Translations under genes and position numbers: made by a program
Shown: positions 1-11,000 of the stretch, piece after piece
Layout: each line of letters starts with the position of its first letter
How positions within the stretch are numbered: the first letter of the stretch is position 1
The notes under the pieces: model-generated
What the model saw: the letters and a program-made list of their open reading frames with translations, nothing else
What the model was told of the DNA's origin: nothing
Database searches by the model: none
Assembly (NCBI RefSeq): GCF_019249655.2
Contig: NZ_CP137557.1
Location: 812,501-876,500, forward strand
Direction of reading: 5' to 3'
Length of the DNA: 64,000 bases
Source: Segatella copri
GTDB taxonomy: Bacteria; Bacteroidota; Bacteroidia; Bacteroidales; Bacteroidaceae

Positions 1-371
1 ACATTAAGAAATATGTAACTGCCGAGGTGGGTATGCCTACCTTGACAGATATCATGGCAGAGCTTGACAAGCCAGGTCTGGACCCTCGTGGTGAGGTAGA
101 GAAGTTTGAGTTTGATGCGAGCATCAAGACCATCGAGGATTTGCAGGTGGGCATGGTGGTGCCAGGCATCGTTACCAACATTACCAAGTTTGGTGCCTTT
201 GTTGATATAGGTGTTCACAACGATGGTTTGGTTCATGTTTCTCAGATGTCCAACCGATACATCAAGGATCCGAGCGAAGTGGTAAAACTCCATGAGCATG
301 TGATGGTTCGTGTGGCAGAGGTTGATTTGAAGCGCAAGCGCATCGCCTTGTCGATGAAAGGTGTGAAGTGA
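1..371 (+). CDS. tex: Tex-family RNA-binding protein, C-terminal end (5' truncated by window edge)
   Basis: Partial gene. The frame is open from base 3 and ends in TGA at 369-371. The 123 visible residues hold the end of the Tex helix-hairpin-helix region (the Val-Gly-Met-Pro-Thr-Leu motif) followed by one S1 RNA-binding domain. That domain contains the GxVxNxxxFGAFVDIG core and ends in an IALSMK strand typical of Tex. Tex proteins are roughly 700-780 residue cytoplasmic nucleic-acid-binding factors linked to transcription and RNA handling. The ATG at base 27 is internal and is not the start. A small hypothetical gene follows 33 bp downstream on the same strand. Confidence 0.9.
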   Translation, partial: IKKYVTAEVGMPTLTDIMAELDKPGLDPRGEVEKFEFDASIKTIEDLQVGMVVPGIVTNITKFGAFVDIGVHNDGLVHVSQMSNRYIKDPSEVVKLHEHVMVRVAEVDLKRKRIALSMKGVK

Positions 372-404
372 TAGGAAGAATGACAGGAAGTAACAGGAGG
401 GAAT

Positions 405-671
405 ATGGATAATCATCAGATTACTGCCGATTGCATCGAGTCGGCCTATTGCTTCATCCACCAGAAACTTCGGGTGTTTGAATATTCTACTAATCCTACG
501 CAGCGGGATGACATCGAGTATGCCATCTCGCAATATGTAGAGGGGATGAATCCCCAGCTTTATCAGCTTCTTTCGCAAGGCAGGAAGGAATTCCTTCTCG
601 ACCATGTGAATTTCGAAAGAGATATGCGGGAGGCGCAGGAGAAGCTGGAGGGGATGATGCATAGTTTATAG
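405..671 (+). CDS. Conserved hypothetical protein, 88 aa
   Basis: Short acidic, helix-rich protein with no signal peptide, membrane segment or recognised motif. The ATG is preceded by an AGGAGG-like ribosome binding site about 8 bases upstream, which supports both the start and real translation. It lies 33 bp after tex and is probably co-transcribed with it. Both would end at the hairpin at 715-752. Function unknown; I recognise only the general look of small Bacteroidales hypothetical proteins encoded beside tex. Confidence 0.7.
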   Translation: MDNHQITADCIESAYCFIHQKLRVFEYSTNPTQRDDIEYAISQYVEGMNPQLYQLLSQGRKEFLLDHVNFERDMREAQEKLEGMMHSL

Positions 672-714
672 TTTATAGTTTATAATTTATAGATTTATCC
701 TATAAGAATATAAA

Positions 715-752
715 AAAGAGGCACGCTTCAAAAAAACGAAGCGTGCCTCTTT
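715..752. terminator. Bidirectional intrinsic terminator between convergent operons
   Basis: A perfect 15-bp stem (715-729 with 738-752) has an A-rich 8-nt loop. It carries A residues on the left and T residues on the right, so it works for either strand. It lies between the plus-strand tex unit and the minus-strand fimbrial operon, whose last stop codon is at 807. Confidence 0.9.
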
Positions 753-806
753 GCATTTTATCTTATTTCTACGATGTAGTTTTCATCTCTCTTTTTTAAT
801 AAGAGA

Positions 807-3800
807 TTATCTGATAATCTTTTTTCCCTTTTTCTTCGAGATATAGATGCCTGGCTTTGATGGCGTCTCTACCCGTTGTCCTGAGAGATTATAGTACTTG
901 TCATCTTCCTGATCATTCTGCCAGATGATAGGGTTGTGGATGGCAGTATCCTCGCCCTTGGCAAAGACGAAGTGGATGTTTTGCTTGCCAAGTGCCAGAT
1001 TATCCTGGTTGCTGCTTGTTACCATTTCTTTTGGCAACCAGGCACGGTAAGCGGCTAGGGTGGAACCGGCATATTTGTAGAAGCCGATGCCCCAGGTGCT
1101 CTTGTATGACAAGACGTAACCCTTGTTGTTTTCTACAGGGATATCCGTTGAGGTTGGGTTACCCTTCAGGATAGTTGCATTACTACTTTCCATCGAAGTA
1201 GGATGGAAGGAATGCTTATCTACTGGTCCGTAAACCACATATCCCTTGCCGGCATTGATGACCTCTACTGGCGTGAGCGTCATGGTGAGGTCAGAAACCT
1301 TGGTCGTCTCGTCCTGGGAATTGTTAGCTGTAGCAGCATACGCCGTTACTTCCTCAGGAACCTTGGCATTGAATGGCAGGCAGATGGTAGACCAACCATA
1401 GTCAACACCATTTTCCTTAAATTCTCCCACCTTTTTGATTTCCAGTTTATAAGGGTCTGTTATCACATATTGCATCTCCTTGGTGGCTGCTCCCAATCCA
1501 CCACGCTGGTTGGCTGCACGTATACAGTAGTAGCCATTGCCATAGTCGTTGAGATTGATCTGGTTCTCTATCGTATTCTCCTTGTAGATCCATTTGCCTG
1601 TTTCCTCATTCTTTTTGAAAAGGAAGTAGCAGAGCGCCTCAGGCATCGGTTCCCATTGCAGGAGGTTGTCGTTGATGGTGATTTTATCTTCCCACACGAT
1701 ATGGTTCTTCGGTTCGGTCTTTTCTTTTTCTACCTCTTCTTCGCTGCTTTTATTTGATTGCAAGCCGGATTGGGCATCAATCTGTCGGCAGAGAATTTGA
1801 GGTTCGAAGGCATCCGTACCACTCATCACATTGCGGATATTATAGCCGGTTGTATCAGTGAGGATACAGTCGTCGGAACCTGGGGCAGGAGTGCAGGCGG
1901 CAAGCGAACGGGTTTCCAATGGAATCGGATTACCATAGCCATCCATGCTCTTGAATTCATGGAATCGGAGCTTGAGACCGGCAGTCATCTTGGTCCAGCC
2001 ATATTTGCGTGGCTGGGTATACATCTTGGTATTGATGAATGTACATGCCGGTGAATTGTTCCATGGGCGGGCAAGCGTCCAATCCTGGTCCTTGAACTTG
2101 AGGGGATCTTCATTTTCTACCTTGATATTGCAGTTGTTGAATACATATCCCCATTCCTGACCTACTTCGGTGCTAGGTGCAGCTATATTGTTTCCTGTAC
2201 GGTCGCGATGAATCAGGTTGCATCTTTCAAACCAGATGTCGCCGTTGCCGCAAATCCAGTCAACCACACCTGCCAGGTCGCAACCCTCGAAGTAGCCACG
2301 ATAGTTGGCATTTGAGTTATTGGAGTAATAAGTATCCTGCCAACTGAGGAGTGCCACATTCTTCATCACCGTTCTGTTGCCTCGGTCGCAGAAGACGACA
2401 GCACGTCCGGCACCGCTGGCATCTTGTTCTGACATAGACCCCCAATAGTTGAATTTATTTTCCAGGGTGAGGTCTTGTACGTAGAAATCTTCAATCGTCT
2501 TACCTTCCAGTTTTGGCAGGTTGATGGTGGCGGTATATCCGATGCCTTCCACGATAGGATGGTTCCATATCCTTACCCCTTCCTTGCTTTGTCCGATCAG
2601 CGAGATATTTGACTTTACGATTTCCGTCATACCATTGTTCTGTCCGTTCATGTCGGTCTTTGGCTCACCCTTTTCATCTTTAGGTGCATCCTTTGGGTCA
2701 GTACTGCATGAAATGGTGGTATTTCCTGTCAGCGGATAGTCACCATCCGGAACGAAGATATAGTAACGCTGTCCGTCTGCCTTTGTATTGTTATAGCTCA
2801 TTCCTTCCGCCTTTCCATTGGCAGCTCTGATGGCTTCGTCCATATCGCCGTAGCCTTCTGCACCAACGATGAAGTCGAAAGTATGATGTTCATAACTGTT
2901 TTCTTCCTTGGTGATATGGAGCGTAATGGATATCGGTTGCTGGCAGATCATGCCATAGATGTCCTTGAATATACCATCTTCAGGCTTGAATGCTATCTGA
3001 ATGGTTTCTCCGGCAGGATGGTTCCAGTATTTGAATTGCTGTTCCTTGCCGGCTTGGGTAGAACTTCCAACTGCCTTCATCGTGCGGTTGAACTTAAAAC
3101 TGATGACACCGCTTTTGGCAACATTGTCCAGGCTGATGGTGGTTTCGTTATATGTCTTTCCGTTGATGGTAATCGATTCGCACAAAGGATAATCCTTTGG
3201 CTTACCATCGAATTCGAATTTCACCGGATAAGTCTCCACGGTTACTCCGTTTTTATTTTTCACCGTTACGATGCATTCCTTCGTGAGCACGGTTGCTTCA
3301 GTGGCTTCCACCGTTCCTTCCAGAGTAGCCGTACCCGTGATGACAGGCATCTTTTCATCGTTTTCCCAAGGAGAGGCGTAGAAGGTGAGGTAGCCATTTT
3401 TGCCAATCTCTTCCTCTATTTGCTGTTTGTTTTCATATTTTTTTCCATTGCAAGTTAAAGAGCTGATTTCTGCCAGTGTTCCTTCTTCTTGTGGAAAATA
3501 GGTTACGCTGAAACTCTTGCTATAGGTTTTTTCTTCCAGGAATTCCACTTTCTGTTCCGACGTTTCACCTTTCCATACTACTTCTGCTTGATTATTGACA
3601 AGCGTCTTTTCCTCTCCCGCAATCTTTACCTTCTTATTGCTTTCGGTAGTTTGCAATACAGCTTTGCATTTTTTGGTAGCAGTAAATGCGATGACAGAAC
3701 CTTCATTAATCTGTATTCGTTCGGTTCTGTCTGTGGTATTGTCAAATTTACCTTTAGTTGCATCGAGGTCGATTTTCACATCAATCCAGGCAGTCTCTTC

Positions 3801-6800
3801 CATTTCGGCTGCAGTCATCTTAAGTTGTGTAACGAGAAAGCCCGATGTTTTCTGGTAGTTGATGGTTGGGGCATCATCGTCTTGGGTGAAATACCAGGTT
3901 GCCGTAGCTTCCCTGTTGAGATGGAGAAGACTAAACTTGTTTGGTTCGAATACCGGGAACATTCTCAGGTTGCTTGCCTTGGCAGGATAACGTTCGCCAA
4001 TCTGGTATACGTCTCTCTTGCTGTCTTCCCAATGAGCCAGCGTATTTCCCTCGTAATAAAGGGTGGTGTTTCTTGGAATTTCAAACAAGTCGCCTTCTTC
4101 CACCCAGGTAGCTTCGGGTGATGTACCTGAAGCGTAATCTCCTGCATTGTAAGTAATGTGGTAGGTTTTGTCCTTTTCCTTGAAACAAACCTGCAGGTTA
4201 TGATGGGCAGTGATGTCGAATTCCACTTCGTATTTTGTACGGATGTTGTCTTCTGCCCAATAAGCATTTCTTTTATCCGGATAGTTCTCGGAAGTTGTTA
4301 CCGTGAAGACATCTTTGTTATCTTCGGTGATACTCCAATAGCCATTCTCCGTCTTTTTCAGTACGGCAACAGGTTCCCCGTCTTCATCCAGGTCATCTAA
4401 GTTAACAATCTTATCCAGTTCATAACCTTTTTTTCGGTCGAAAGTCAGTTTGATGCGTTCTCCTCTGTGGAAGGCATAGCCGCCATCTTCCATATTCGAG
4501 ATTTCATGTCCTTCTCCTGTGATGACAAGTTCTGGTTGCTCGAGCCTGCCGTGTGCTTCATTATCTATTTTGGTATGAAGAGTCACCCAGTTGGCAGCCT
4601 GCATCTCTATTTCCATCCACTGGTAGTAAGAGTAGTCATCCCCTATAATAATAGGTACGCGTACATCAGAATTGATGGTGGTGTAACTGTATACATACAT
4701 GTAGGCTTTAACGCTTTTGCCCTGTTCCTCTTCTTCGAGCGTCGGAAGTCCGGCTTTTTGGCGTTCTAGGTTGGTACGTTCTCTGTTGAGTGTCGGCACT
4801 ACGCCATCAATGGTGGTTGATGTGATTTTGGAGTACGACAGGATTGATATTTGGGTTCCTGTTCCTGCTGCCGTCCAGAATGTAGTACCAGGACCGAAGG
4901 CACACCAGTCGTCGAAGTCTTCGTTTCGGATATAGCCATTTTTGCCCGTGTTGCACCATAGAGCAACGTCGAGCCAGTGGGGATGGTCCTCACCACCTTT
5001 GCGAACGTTGGTATATGCTTTTGTCGTCCAGAAGATGTTCTGGTTCTTTTTGATATCCACATAGGGAGCACAAACTTTTCGGGTGGTTCCTGAAGTAGGG
5101 TCTTCATATTCCTTCACCTTTCTACTGAAGTCGTAGCGGATTACCGGTTTGTTGATGCGGTTGTCTTGTGTGGTAGGATTTTCCTTGAAAACAGGGACGA
5201 GGGTCAGGACTTCGTTTTCTTCCTCAAATGAATAGGTATTGCCCGGTTCATAAGGATGCTGGGAAGGATTGGCTTTATTTACCCAGTGGTCGAGGGTGTA
5301 TTGTTTCTCGTTCTGCTTTCCCTGTTCATCTACACTTTTGAAGAAGGTGTAGTTGGTTGGGATGGTGAAGGAGAGAACATCTTTGATTTCAGGAAGCGGC
5401 AGGCTGACGGCATTCTTGTAACCAGCCTTTTCCGGTTCTCCGTTCACTCGGGTGCCGCCGTAGTCAAAAATAACTTTTCCCTTGTGACCTATGGCAAAAT
5501 GGGCGGTGATAGTTTCGTCTTGATTTTCTATGGTGAATTTCAGGTTATCACCTTTGTACTGTGTTTCATCGCCATCTTTCTTCCAATACTCCAGACGGTA
5601 ATTGGCTGCAGCTTCAGCTTTAGCCGTTACTTCTGTACCGGGAGTGTACCAGCTTTCTATCTGAATCATCTTTCCCGGTTTTCCATTGCTTCCTTCTTCG
5701 CATATTTCCTGATAGAAATTATCATAATGAGGAGTGAGGGATACAGAACCCAGCTTGGCATCTGATGGCTTGATTGTTACCTTGTGCAGTTCTTTGCGCA
5801 GGAAGATGGCTTCTATGTTATTGATGCCATCCTTTACGGTATAATCGAAAGAAGTTGCTTTTGTTGTTTCGCCGATTTTGAATTCCTGAAAATCGTAGCC
5901 ATAATCTGGAGTGGCAGAAATGGTTACTACATCACCTACTTTATATCGGTTTCCAATATTGCCTTCAACAGTTTTCTTTGTTATTTCAACAGTACCTGCA
6001 TTTTCGGTCTTTTCATTTGGAAATTTGTCCTTGTCTACATTTGAAATGGTTTTCGATAGAACAATATTTGGCAATACAGGATAAGTAACGCTGATGTTCT
6101 TGAAGAAGCCCCATGTCTTGTCTTTGATACCAGCCTGTACAATATGTATATTTATATTCTTCGCATCTCCGTTATAGGTAAATGTAATTGATTTCTTATC
6201 TTGAGAGATTACGCCATCGATATTATTTGTACCATCGCTTACCGTAACCTTAGCATCGTCATCGGCAGTACCAAAGTTTGTAGAAATATTGAAACGGCTA
6301 TCCACTTTTGTAGATGCATTGATGGTGAGTGTCATGCCATAAACAGCAGGCAAAGAGAATTGGGTGCCATTGTTAAACTGACCGCCTTCGCCAGGAAAGC
6401 CATTGATATCCGAGTCTGTATTTTCAATCTTGGCACCGCTGGTGGTGACATCCATCATCAGCGTTATATCTCGTTTTTCATTTTCGATAGTTACGGTATG
6501 GGTATATGGAATAGTCTTTGACGACCATTTTCCGGAACTGAGAGCTGGTGCCTTGGTATGATCGAAATCCCATGATACCGCTAGTGGGGTATTGGTATCT
6601 GTGATGTCAATCGTATTTTGTACCATTTTAGGATGGAGGGTTGTGCTCTCGGTGAAGACAACTTCTTCTCCTGCTTGGTAAATCTTCGTTTCGTTGGCAT
6701 CCGTCCATCCGGTAAAGGTATAGCCTTCACGATAAATCAGATTGTTGCTTGGCAACGTAGCCTTACCTGTCAATGGCTCACATAAAATCTGTTCAGGGCA

Positions 6801-8021
6801 TTGACCCTGATTGTTCTTCAAATCAAATGATACATAGACAGGGATGTAGTTTTTAACCTGTAAGTTTTTCACTACAGTTCCTGCTGGTATGTCGAGTGTT
6901 AGGGTAGTAGGTACACCAGCCGTATAGTCTCTGGTAGTAGTTCCTGTGCTTGTGGTCATTTCAATGTGAGCATTCTTTGCCACTTGTAGCAGGATGGTAC
7001 CTTCGTTTTCGAATAACCAGCCATCATTATGATATTGACCTCCATTAATTTCAATCAGTTCATGGTCTTCCTGATAGAAATTGTTTTTGGTAAGGTTGTA
7101 GGTATATTCGCTGCCATCCGTTGCAGTTTCTATAGGGGTAACTTTGGCGTACAGGTTAAGGTCCATATCTACCGTTGTACCTTCTGCAACTTTTTCTGCA
7201 GAAGGGCCAGTTTCATTAAACCAGCCACGGAAAGCACTTCCTGATGGAACGTTTTGCTTGACTTGATTTGTATATTCTGTATTGTATTTCAGATTAGAAT
7301 TAGCTGTTATACTTTCTGAACCCAAACTTGTTGTTCCATCTGTATCATAATAGGTTACGGTATAATTGGTTTTTACCTCTACATTGCCATAGATTTCTAA
7401 AGAGGTCATAAAACAGTAATTTTTATCTGTTATATTATAGAAAACGAGTTGGACATTGTTCCGATTGACATCAATTGTTATTTTCTCTCCGGTTTTTTGT
7501 TTTAAAGCGGTGCTGCTGATAATTTCTTCTCCTTTATCACCAATAACTTTTAATCCCCAACCGCTTGGCGTACTTGTTGACGCTTGTACAAATGTAACTT
7601 TACTAACATGTTTAAGCTTAGATGTTCTAACTTGAGCTTGAACAGTTTTTCCAGCTCTCATCCAGCCTATTGTTACTAAGTTTGTATAATCCCATCCCCT
7701 CTTATCTTCTTGTTTTGCGCTATTGTCAACACTTGTATTCGTTAAGAAAAAACTTAATGCTTGACCATCTGTTGTTTTGATAGGAACATTGCTGTTGTTC
7801 GTCTTTACTTCAGTTTCAGAATTTGACGTATTCACATTTTCCCAGTCTTGGAAATCCGTGGAATACAGCAGTTTTTCCTCATAGGTACTCTGAGCCCTGG
7901 TGCCAGTTCCCGGTAATATCATGAATAACAGAAGTAGGACATATTGCGCTCTGTGACTTTGCCCATTTAGGGCATACTGTAGGCACATGCGAAATTTCTT
8001 TATTTTATTCTTTAGTGTCAT
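807..8021 (-). CDS. Giant secreted repeat protein with C-terminal pectinesterase (CE8-like) domain, 2404 aa
   Basis: Exported protein. A signal peptide with a hydrophobic Leu/Phe core at residues 28-37 ends near Ala43-Gln44. A jelly-roll-like region follows, then an InlB/Listeria-Bacteroides-type repeat around 220-300 and many further beta-rich repeats of the bacterial surface-repeat type. Residues about 1715-2075 form a pectinesterase beta-helix. It has the QDT-type motif (Gln1895, Asp1896), a DWICG counterpart of DFIFG (Asp1921) and LARPW (Arg1985). Their spacing matches the Asp-Asp-Arg catalytic set of bacterial pectin methylesterases. A fibronectin-like module, a WSTICLPF module and a short NLSGQRV...GIYI tail end the protein; such tails are common on Prevotella surface proteins and resemble T9SS-type sorting tails. 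It starts 32 bp after the giant repeat gene and is the last gene of the fimbrial operon. Esterase fold and active site are well supported; substrate and surface role are inferred. Confidence 0.85.
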   Translation of the reverse strand: MTLKNKIKKFRMCLQYALNGQSHRAQYVLLLLFMILPGTGTRAQSTYEEKLLYSTDFQDWENVNTSNSETEVKTNNSNVPIKTTDGQALSFFLTNTSVDNSAKQEDKRGWDYTNLVTIGWMRAGKTVQAQVRTSKLKHVSKVTFVQASTSTPSGWGLKVIGDKGEEIISSTALKQKTGEKITIDVNRNNVQLVFYNITDKNYCFMTSLEIYGNVEVKTNYTVTYYDTDGTTSLGSESITANSNLKYNTEYTNQVKQNVPSGSAFRGWFNETGPSAEKVAEGTTVDMDLNLYAKVTPIETATDGSEYTYNLTKNNFYQEDHELIEINGGQYHNDGWLFENEGTILLQVAKNAHIEMTTSTGTTTRDYTAGVPTTLTLDIPAGTVVKNLQVKNYIPVYVSFDLKNNQGQCPEQILCEPLTGKATLPSNNLIYREGYTFTGWTDANETKIYQAGEEVVFTESTTLHPKMVQNTIDITDTNTPLAVSWDFDHTKAPALSSGKWSSKTIPYTHTVTIENEKRDITLMMDVTTSGAKIENTDSDINGFPGEGGQFNNGTQFSLPAVYGMTLTINASTKVDSRFNISTNFGTADDDAKVTVSDGTNNIDGVISQDKKSITFTYNGDAKNINIHIVQAGIKDKTWGFFKNISVTYPVLPNIVLSKTISNVDKDKFPNEKTENAGTVEITKKTVEGNIGNRYKVGDVVTISATPDYGYDFQEFKIGETTKATSFDYTVKDGINNIEAIFLRKELHKVTIKPSDAKLGSVSLTPHYDNFYQEICEEGSNGKPGKMIQIESWYTPGTEVTAKAEAAANYRLEYWKKDGDETQYKGDNLKFTIENQDETITAHFAIGHKGKVIFDYGGTRVNGEPEKAGYKNAVSLPLPEIKDVLSFTIPTNYTFFKSVDEQGKQNEKQYTLDHWVNKANPSQHPYEPGNTYSFEEENEVLTLVPVFKENPTTQDNRINKPVIRYDFSRKVKEYEDPTSGTTRKVCAPYVDIKKNQNIFWTTKAYTNVRKGGEDHPHWLDVALWCNTGKNGYIRNEDFDDWCAFGPGTTFWTAAGTGTQISILSYSKITSTTIDGVVPTLNRERTNLERQKAGLPTLEEEEQGKSVKAYMYVYSYTTINSDVRVPIIIGDDYSYYQWMEIEMQAANWVTLHTKIDNEAHGRLEQPELVITGEGHEISNMEDGGYAFHRGERIKLTFDRKKGYELDKIVNLDDLDEDGEPVAVLKKTENGYWSITEDNKDVFTVTTSENYPDKRNAYWAEDNIRTKYEVEFDITAHHNLQVCFKEKDKTYHITYNAGDYASGTSPEATWVEEGDLFEIPRNTTLYYEGNTLAHWEDSKRDVYQIGERYPAKASNLRMFPVFEPNKFSLLHLNREATATWYFTQDDDAPTINYQKTSGFLVTQLKMTAAEMEETAWIDVKIDLDATKGKFDNTTDRTERIQINEGSVIAFTATKKCKAVLQTTESNKKVKIAGEEKTLVNNQAEVVWKGETSEQKVEFLEEKTYSKSFSVTYFPQEEGTLAEISSLTCNGKKYENKQQIEEEIGKNGYLTFYASPWENDEKMPVITGTATLEGTVEATEATVLTKECIVTVKNKNGVTVETYPVKFEFDGKPKDYPLCESITINGKTYNETTISLDNVAKSGVISFKFNRTMKAVGSSTQAGKEQQFKYWNHPAGETIQIAFKPEDGIFKDIYGMICQQPISITLHITKEENSYEHHTFDFIVGAEGYGDMDEAIRAANGKAEGMSYNNTKADGQRYYIFVPDGDYPLTGNTTISCSTDPKDAPKDEKGEPKTDMNGQNNGMTEIVKSNISLIGQSKEGVRIWNHPIVEGIGYTATINLPKLEGKTIEDFYVQDLTLENKFNYWGSMSEQDASGAGRAVVFCDRGNRTVMKNVALLSWQDTYYSNNSNANYRGYFEGCDLAGVVDWICGNGDIWFERCNLIHRDRTGNNIAAPSTEVGQEWGYVFNNCNIKVENEDPLKFKDQDWTLARPWNNSPACTFINTKMYTQPRKYGWTKMTAGLKLRFHEFKSMDGYGNPIPLETRSLAACTPAPGSDDCILTDTTGYNIRNVMSGTDAFEPQILCRQIDAQSGLQSNKSSEEEVEKEKTEPKNHIVWEDKITINDNLLQWEPMPEALCYFLFKKNEETGKWIYKENTIENQINLNDYGNGYYCIRAANQRGGLGAATKEMQYVITDPYKLEIKKVGEFKENGVDYGWSTICLPFNAKVPEEVTAYAATANNSQDETTKVSDLTMTLTPVEVINAGKGYVVYGPVDKHSFHPTSMESSNATILKGNPTSTDIPVENNKGYVLSYKSTWGIGFYKYAGSTLAAYRAWLPKEMVTSSNQDNLALGKQNIHFVFAKGEDTAIHNPIIWQNDQEDDKYYNLSGQRVETPSKPGIYISKKKGKKIIR

Positions 8022-11000
8022 ATATCTTTATTGTTTCTTATTTCGAATTGTTGTTATTTCACTAAAACCTTAGCCTTTCCAAAGATGTAGATTCCATCAG
8101 GGAAACCGCTGTAGGTGGCGGTGCCTGGCTGCACATCCAGGATGCGGTGAAGCTGACCGGTGGTTGAGAATACCTTGAGCTGGGTGGCGTAGGTGCTCTC
8201 GATGCTTACACGATGAGCACCGATAGGGCGGATGAGGAGGTATTCTCCTGCTGGAGTATCCTCATCGTTTCCATTCGCCTCTGGCTCAATCCTGTCGATG
8301 CCCGTGGTCTCGCTGATGCGAATTACAGAAGGAACTGCTGAAGAACGGGCTCCGGCATTCGTACTTTCTTTAGTCAGATAGGTACGGAAAGGCATCACGG
8401 TCTGTGAGATTGCCGTATTGCAGAATGCTGTTCCCTCTGTATTGAGCGCATAGATGCCTCCATTCGCCACTTTCTTAGCAGCGAAGGTTCCCCGGTGGGC
8501 ATAGCCATTGCTTATGGTCTGCATGTCTGTCGTGATAGGAATCACGATGGCTTTCTTCTGAGGTTCCATGTTCGCATAAGCATGGAAAGTGATAGTCTGA
8601 GGATCTTCCTTCTTGTTCAGAATACTGTTGTAGAACTTGCTGGAAAGGTCGAACTCATAATAACGCTCACCTGGGAAACGGACGATATAAGGTACTCCTG
8701 CCATGAGAGGCAGATAACCTTTGAGGGTCTGCGTTTCTCCGTAATATGGATTTTCCACATTATTATATAGCCAGTTTCCGTAGGTGTCTACGAAGAAGGT
8801 ATTATGGAATGTATAATCCATACCTGTGGTATTTCCGGCGTAATTAAACAGACCAGTACCTGTACCCGGTCGCTGGAAGGTGGCAGTCTTCTCTGTTTCA
8901 TTCACACCGGTCAAACCACGCAACCAGTACTCATGGTGCAGATCTTTCGTTCCATAAAAATGGGTAATCTCACCATTGAGCGATGCTACAGCTTTCTGTA
9001 CGGTGAACGGCAGACTGATACCTTCCCATGCTCCTGTTGTGTTTTCAGCATAAAGCATCGGCTTGCGAACATACCAGGCATGGTTGGTTACCGAGAATTC
9101 AAGAGGCACGCAGAAGTCGTTGTTATAGCAGGTTTCGCCCTCGCTGTTCTCGTTATTAGCTGTGCGCTCTACGAGATGGAGGAATGGGGTAGTGTAGGTT
9201 GTTTCTCCTGTTTTCACGATGTGATGTCCCTGGATGCTGCTCTCTGCTGTCTTTTCGTCATAATTCAAAGCCTTATCAACGATATCGTATGCCTCATTAT
9301 CTTTGCTTGTATCATTGGCTGCGGTATAAACCAGGAGGTTCTGGGTAACTCCATCTTTTATGGTAAGGTTGTCGTAGACCTCCGGTTCATCCCTGTCGGT
9401 TGCAGCAAAGTTGATAGCTGTCGTTGTCGGGATATGAACATAGGTACCCATGCTCTTGGTGTCCAGTTTGTAGGCATTGTAGTGGAAATAGTCTTTTTTG
9501 GTATTTCCGTAATATGCATCTGTCCGGTATACCCGGTTGGTCATGTATTTATTCTGCTGCGATGCTATCTTGGCAGGATAATCTGCTGGAGTAGTCTGCA
9601 GACTCTGTCCCCAGAAGAGGAAGTCGTTCATATCATTCTCGTTCAGCAGCGGACGGTATGTGCCCGTAAAGGTAGCTGGCTTTTCTGCTGTTGCTTCGGT
9701 ATAGATAGCACGAGCCTCATCTATCTTGTGGGTCTTGTCATGACGGGTTTCGGTCTGACCATAGTTAGGCAGGTCGCTATCCGCGCTGGTACGGAGATAG
9801 GTGATACCCGTGTTATTACCCGTAATGGCATCCGAACGGTGAGCATACTGATAGTCGCCGTTGGCATAATAATCGTAGATATACTTCAATGCCGCCTTGT
9901 CTTCTGGGCTGGTATTGCCTTGTAAAGCCCGGAGATAATATCCGTTCAGATCATAGGTAACACGACCATACTTGAAGTCATCCAATGTATAGTTCAGCTC
10001 TTTTCCTGCGATGGTATAGGTCATCTTCTTTCCATTCATATCATATACGATAGGGGAGATAGATGCTGGCTCTTTCTCGAAACAGCAGTGGTATCCCTTT
10101 GTAGCATTTGCATCATTCATTCCCTTTTGGGTGATGTTTCCACTCTCCAGTCCCAGGTTATAGATGTTGCCCTGGTTTTCTGTGAAGAGCCATTTATCGT
10201 TATGCAATCCTCGTATCACATGACCGTTTCCATGGAAGATACCTTTGAAGATGCTGTTGTTTCCGGTATAGTCGGCTGGAATGTCAAGATCCTTCTGAAG
10301 TACGAACTGTGCACCAGCGCCTCCATCGTTGGATTCTTCCTGAATAAACTTGCCAAAGGCTGTCAGGTCGCTCTGCTCGTTGATGTAGATGCGAGGTTGA
10401 GCAAAGTATTTGTCTTCTTTTGCTCGCTTGATAGCGTCAGGGAGATGAAGGTCGATGCCCGACATCTGCGGATACATTCTGTGATAGTTGTGTACGGTGA
10501 GTGTATCGCCTGCTGTCATGGTAACCGGGAATACCGTTTCGTTATCACTTTCATCATTGAAACCTTTGATGGTAATACCCAACTGTACGCCGTAGCCGTT
10601 CATAAAGTAGTAGGCTGGGATGTCCAGATAATCCTGTGTCTTGTCATAAACGCTACCTGCAAAGAGGTCTGTTCTGTTCTCGTCTATCTTATCTCCCTGC
10701 TTGTAGGTATTCTCCGAATCCTTGGTATTCTGCAGCCAGGATTCCGTTTCATCAAACTCGGTTGTTGTCTTTCCGGTTTCATCTTTCTCCAACTTACCGA
10801 TGTGCCAGAAATAGCCGCTGGCAGCAAAAGCCTGGTCGGCAGCAATCTTCACCTGGTCTTTCTTGAGTCGGATCATCTCTCCCGGCAAGGCACAGTTGTC
10901 GATGGTGATATTACCCTTGAAGGTTGGTCCCTGTATGTACTCGATGGTAAGGAATATGGTGTAGAGGTATTTTTTCCCAACTTCGTTCGGTGCATCAGCT

